From Chloroflexota bacterium (GTDB taxonomy: Bacteria; Chloroflexota; Anaerolineae; B4-G1), in assembly GCA_011046405.1 (NCBI GenBank), contig DSAR01000392.1, forward strand, positions 1 through 12,756: a stretch of 12,756 bases of DNA. Direction: 5' to 3'. Made by a program: the position numbers and the translations under genes. Positions within the stretch are counted from its first letter, which is position 1. Each line of letters opens with the position of its first letter. Under the pieces are notes generated by a model. It ran no database searches, was not told the origin of the DNA, and was given only the letters and a program-made list of their open reading frames with translations. Below are positions 12,706 through 12,756 of this stretch, piece after piece.

Positions 12706-12756
12706 ATTTAACATTTTACTCAAAAAAATTCACTGTTTGGCACGATTTGCGTAAAA

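Overview
The window reads as bacterial chromosome, moderately GC-rich, with short operons, TTG and GTG starts alongside ATG, and gene-poor gaps full of small palindromes and tandem repeats. Lineage cannot be fixed without searches. A doubled Pst cassette, a SanA-type protein, a short RNase II-type enzyme with a cyanobacterium/plastid-like N-terminus, and many REP-like repeats would suit Chloroflexota (Anaerolineae-like). That is a moderate-confidence inference.

Left third (1-5403, all minus strand): a phosphate-uptake operon read right to left as pstC - pstA - pstB - arsC-like phosphatase/arsenate reductase - phoU - pstS - a second pstC that runs off the window edge. Spacing is tight: pstB and the arsC-like gene overlap by ATGA, and several ribosome sites sit on the preceding stop. 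In front of the first pstC are four TTAA/TTAG elements exactly 11 bp apart, placed 11 bp above a -10-like hexamer. This is the layout of a Pho box and makes phosphate control likely. pstS appears to have its own additional promoter just after phoU.

Middle (5404-8117): a divergent intergenic region carries the Pho box, a long imperfect inverted repeat and a good plus-strand promoter for an RNB-family exoribonuclease (5905-7767). After it come two different 8-bp tandem repeats (one places a stop in all three frames, the other repeats a perfect Shine-Dalgarno-like octamer six times), a strong GC hairpin, and a minus-strand tRNA-Gln(CUG) with its own promoter.

Right third (8173-12756, minus strand): reading right to left, RNase PH starts from a promoter so close that the message is probably almost leaderless. 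It is coupled by GTGA overlap to a membrane-anchored protein that looks like a metallopeptidase whose catalytic glutamate is replaced by alanine. A REP-rich gap follows, then a SanA/DUF218 membrane protein and a receiver-histidine kinase fusion. The right edge has no gene but carries two families of short degenerate repeats.

The strongest observations are the four-unit Pho box, the arsenate-reductase-like enzyme embedded in the phosphate importer operon, the inactivated-looking HExxH protein joined to rph, and the repeat-filled gaps. I see no CRISPR array, transposase or phage gene.
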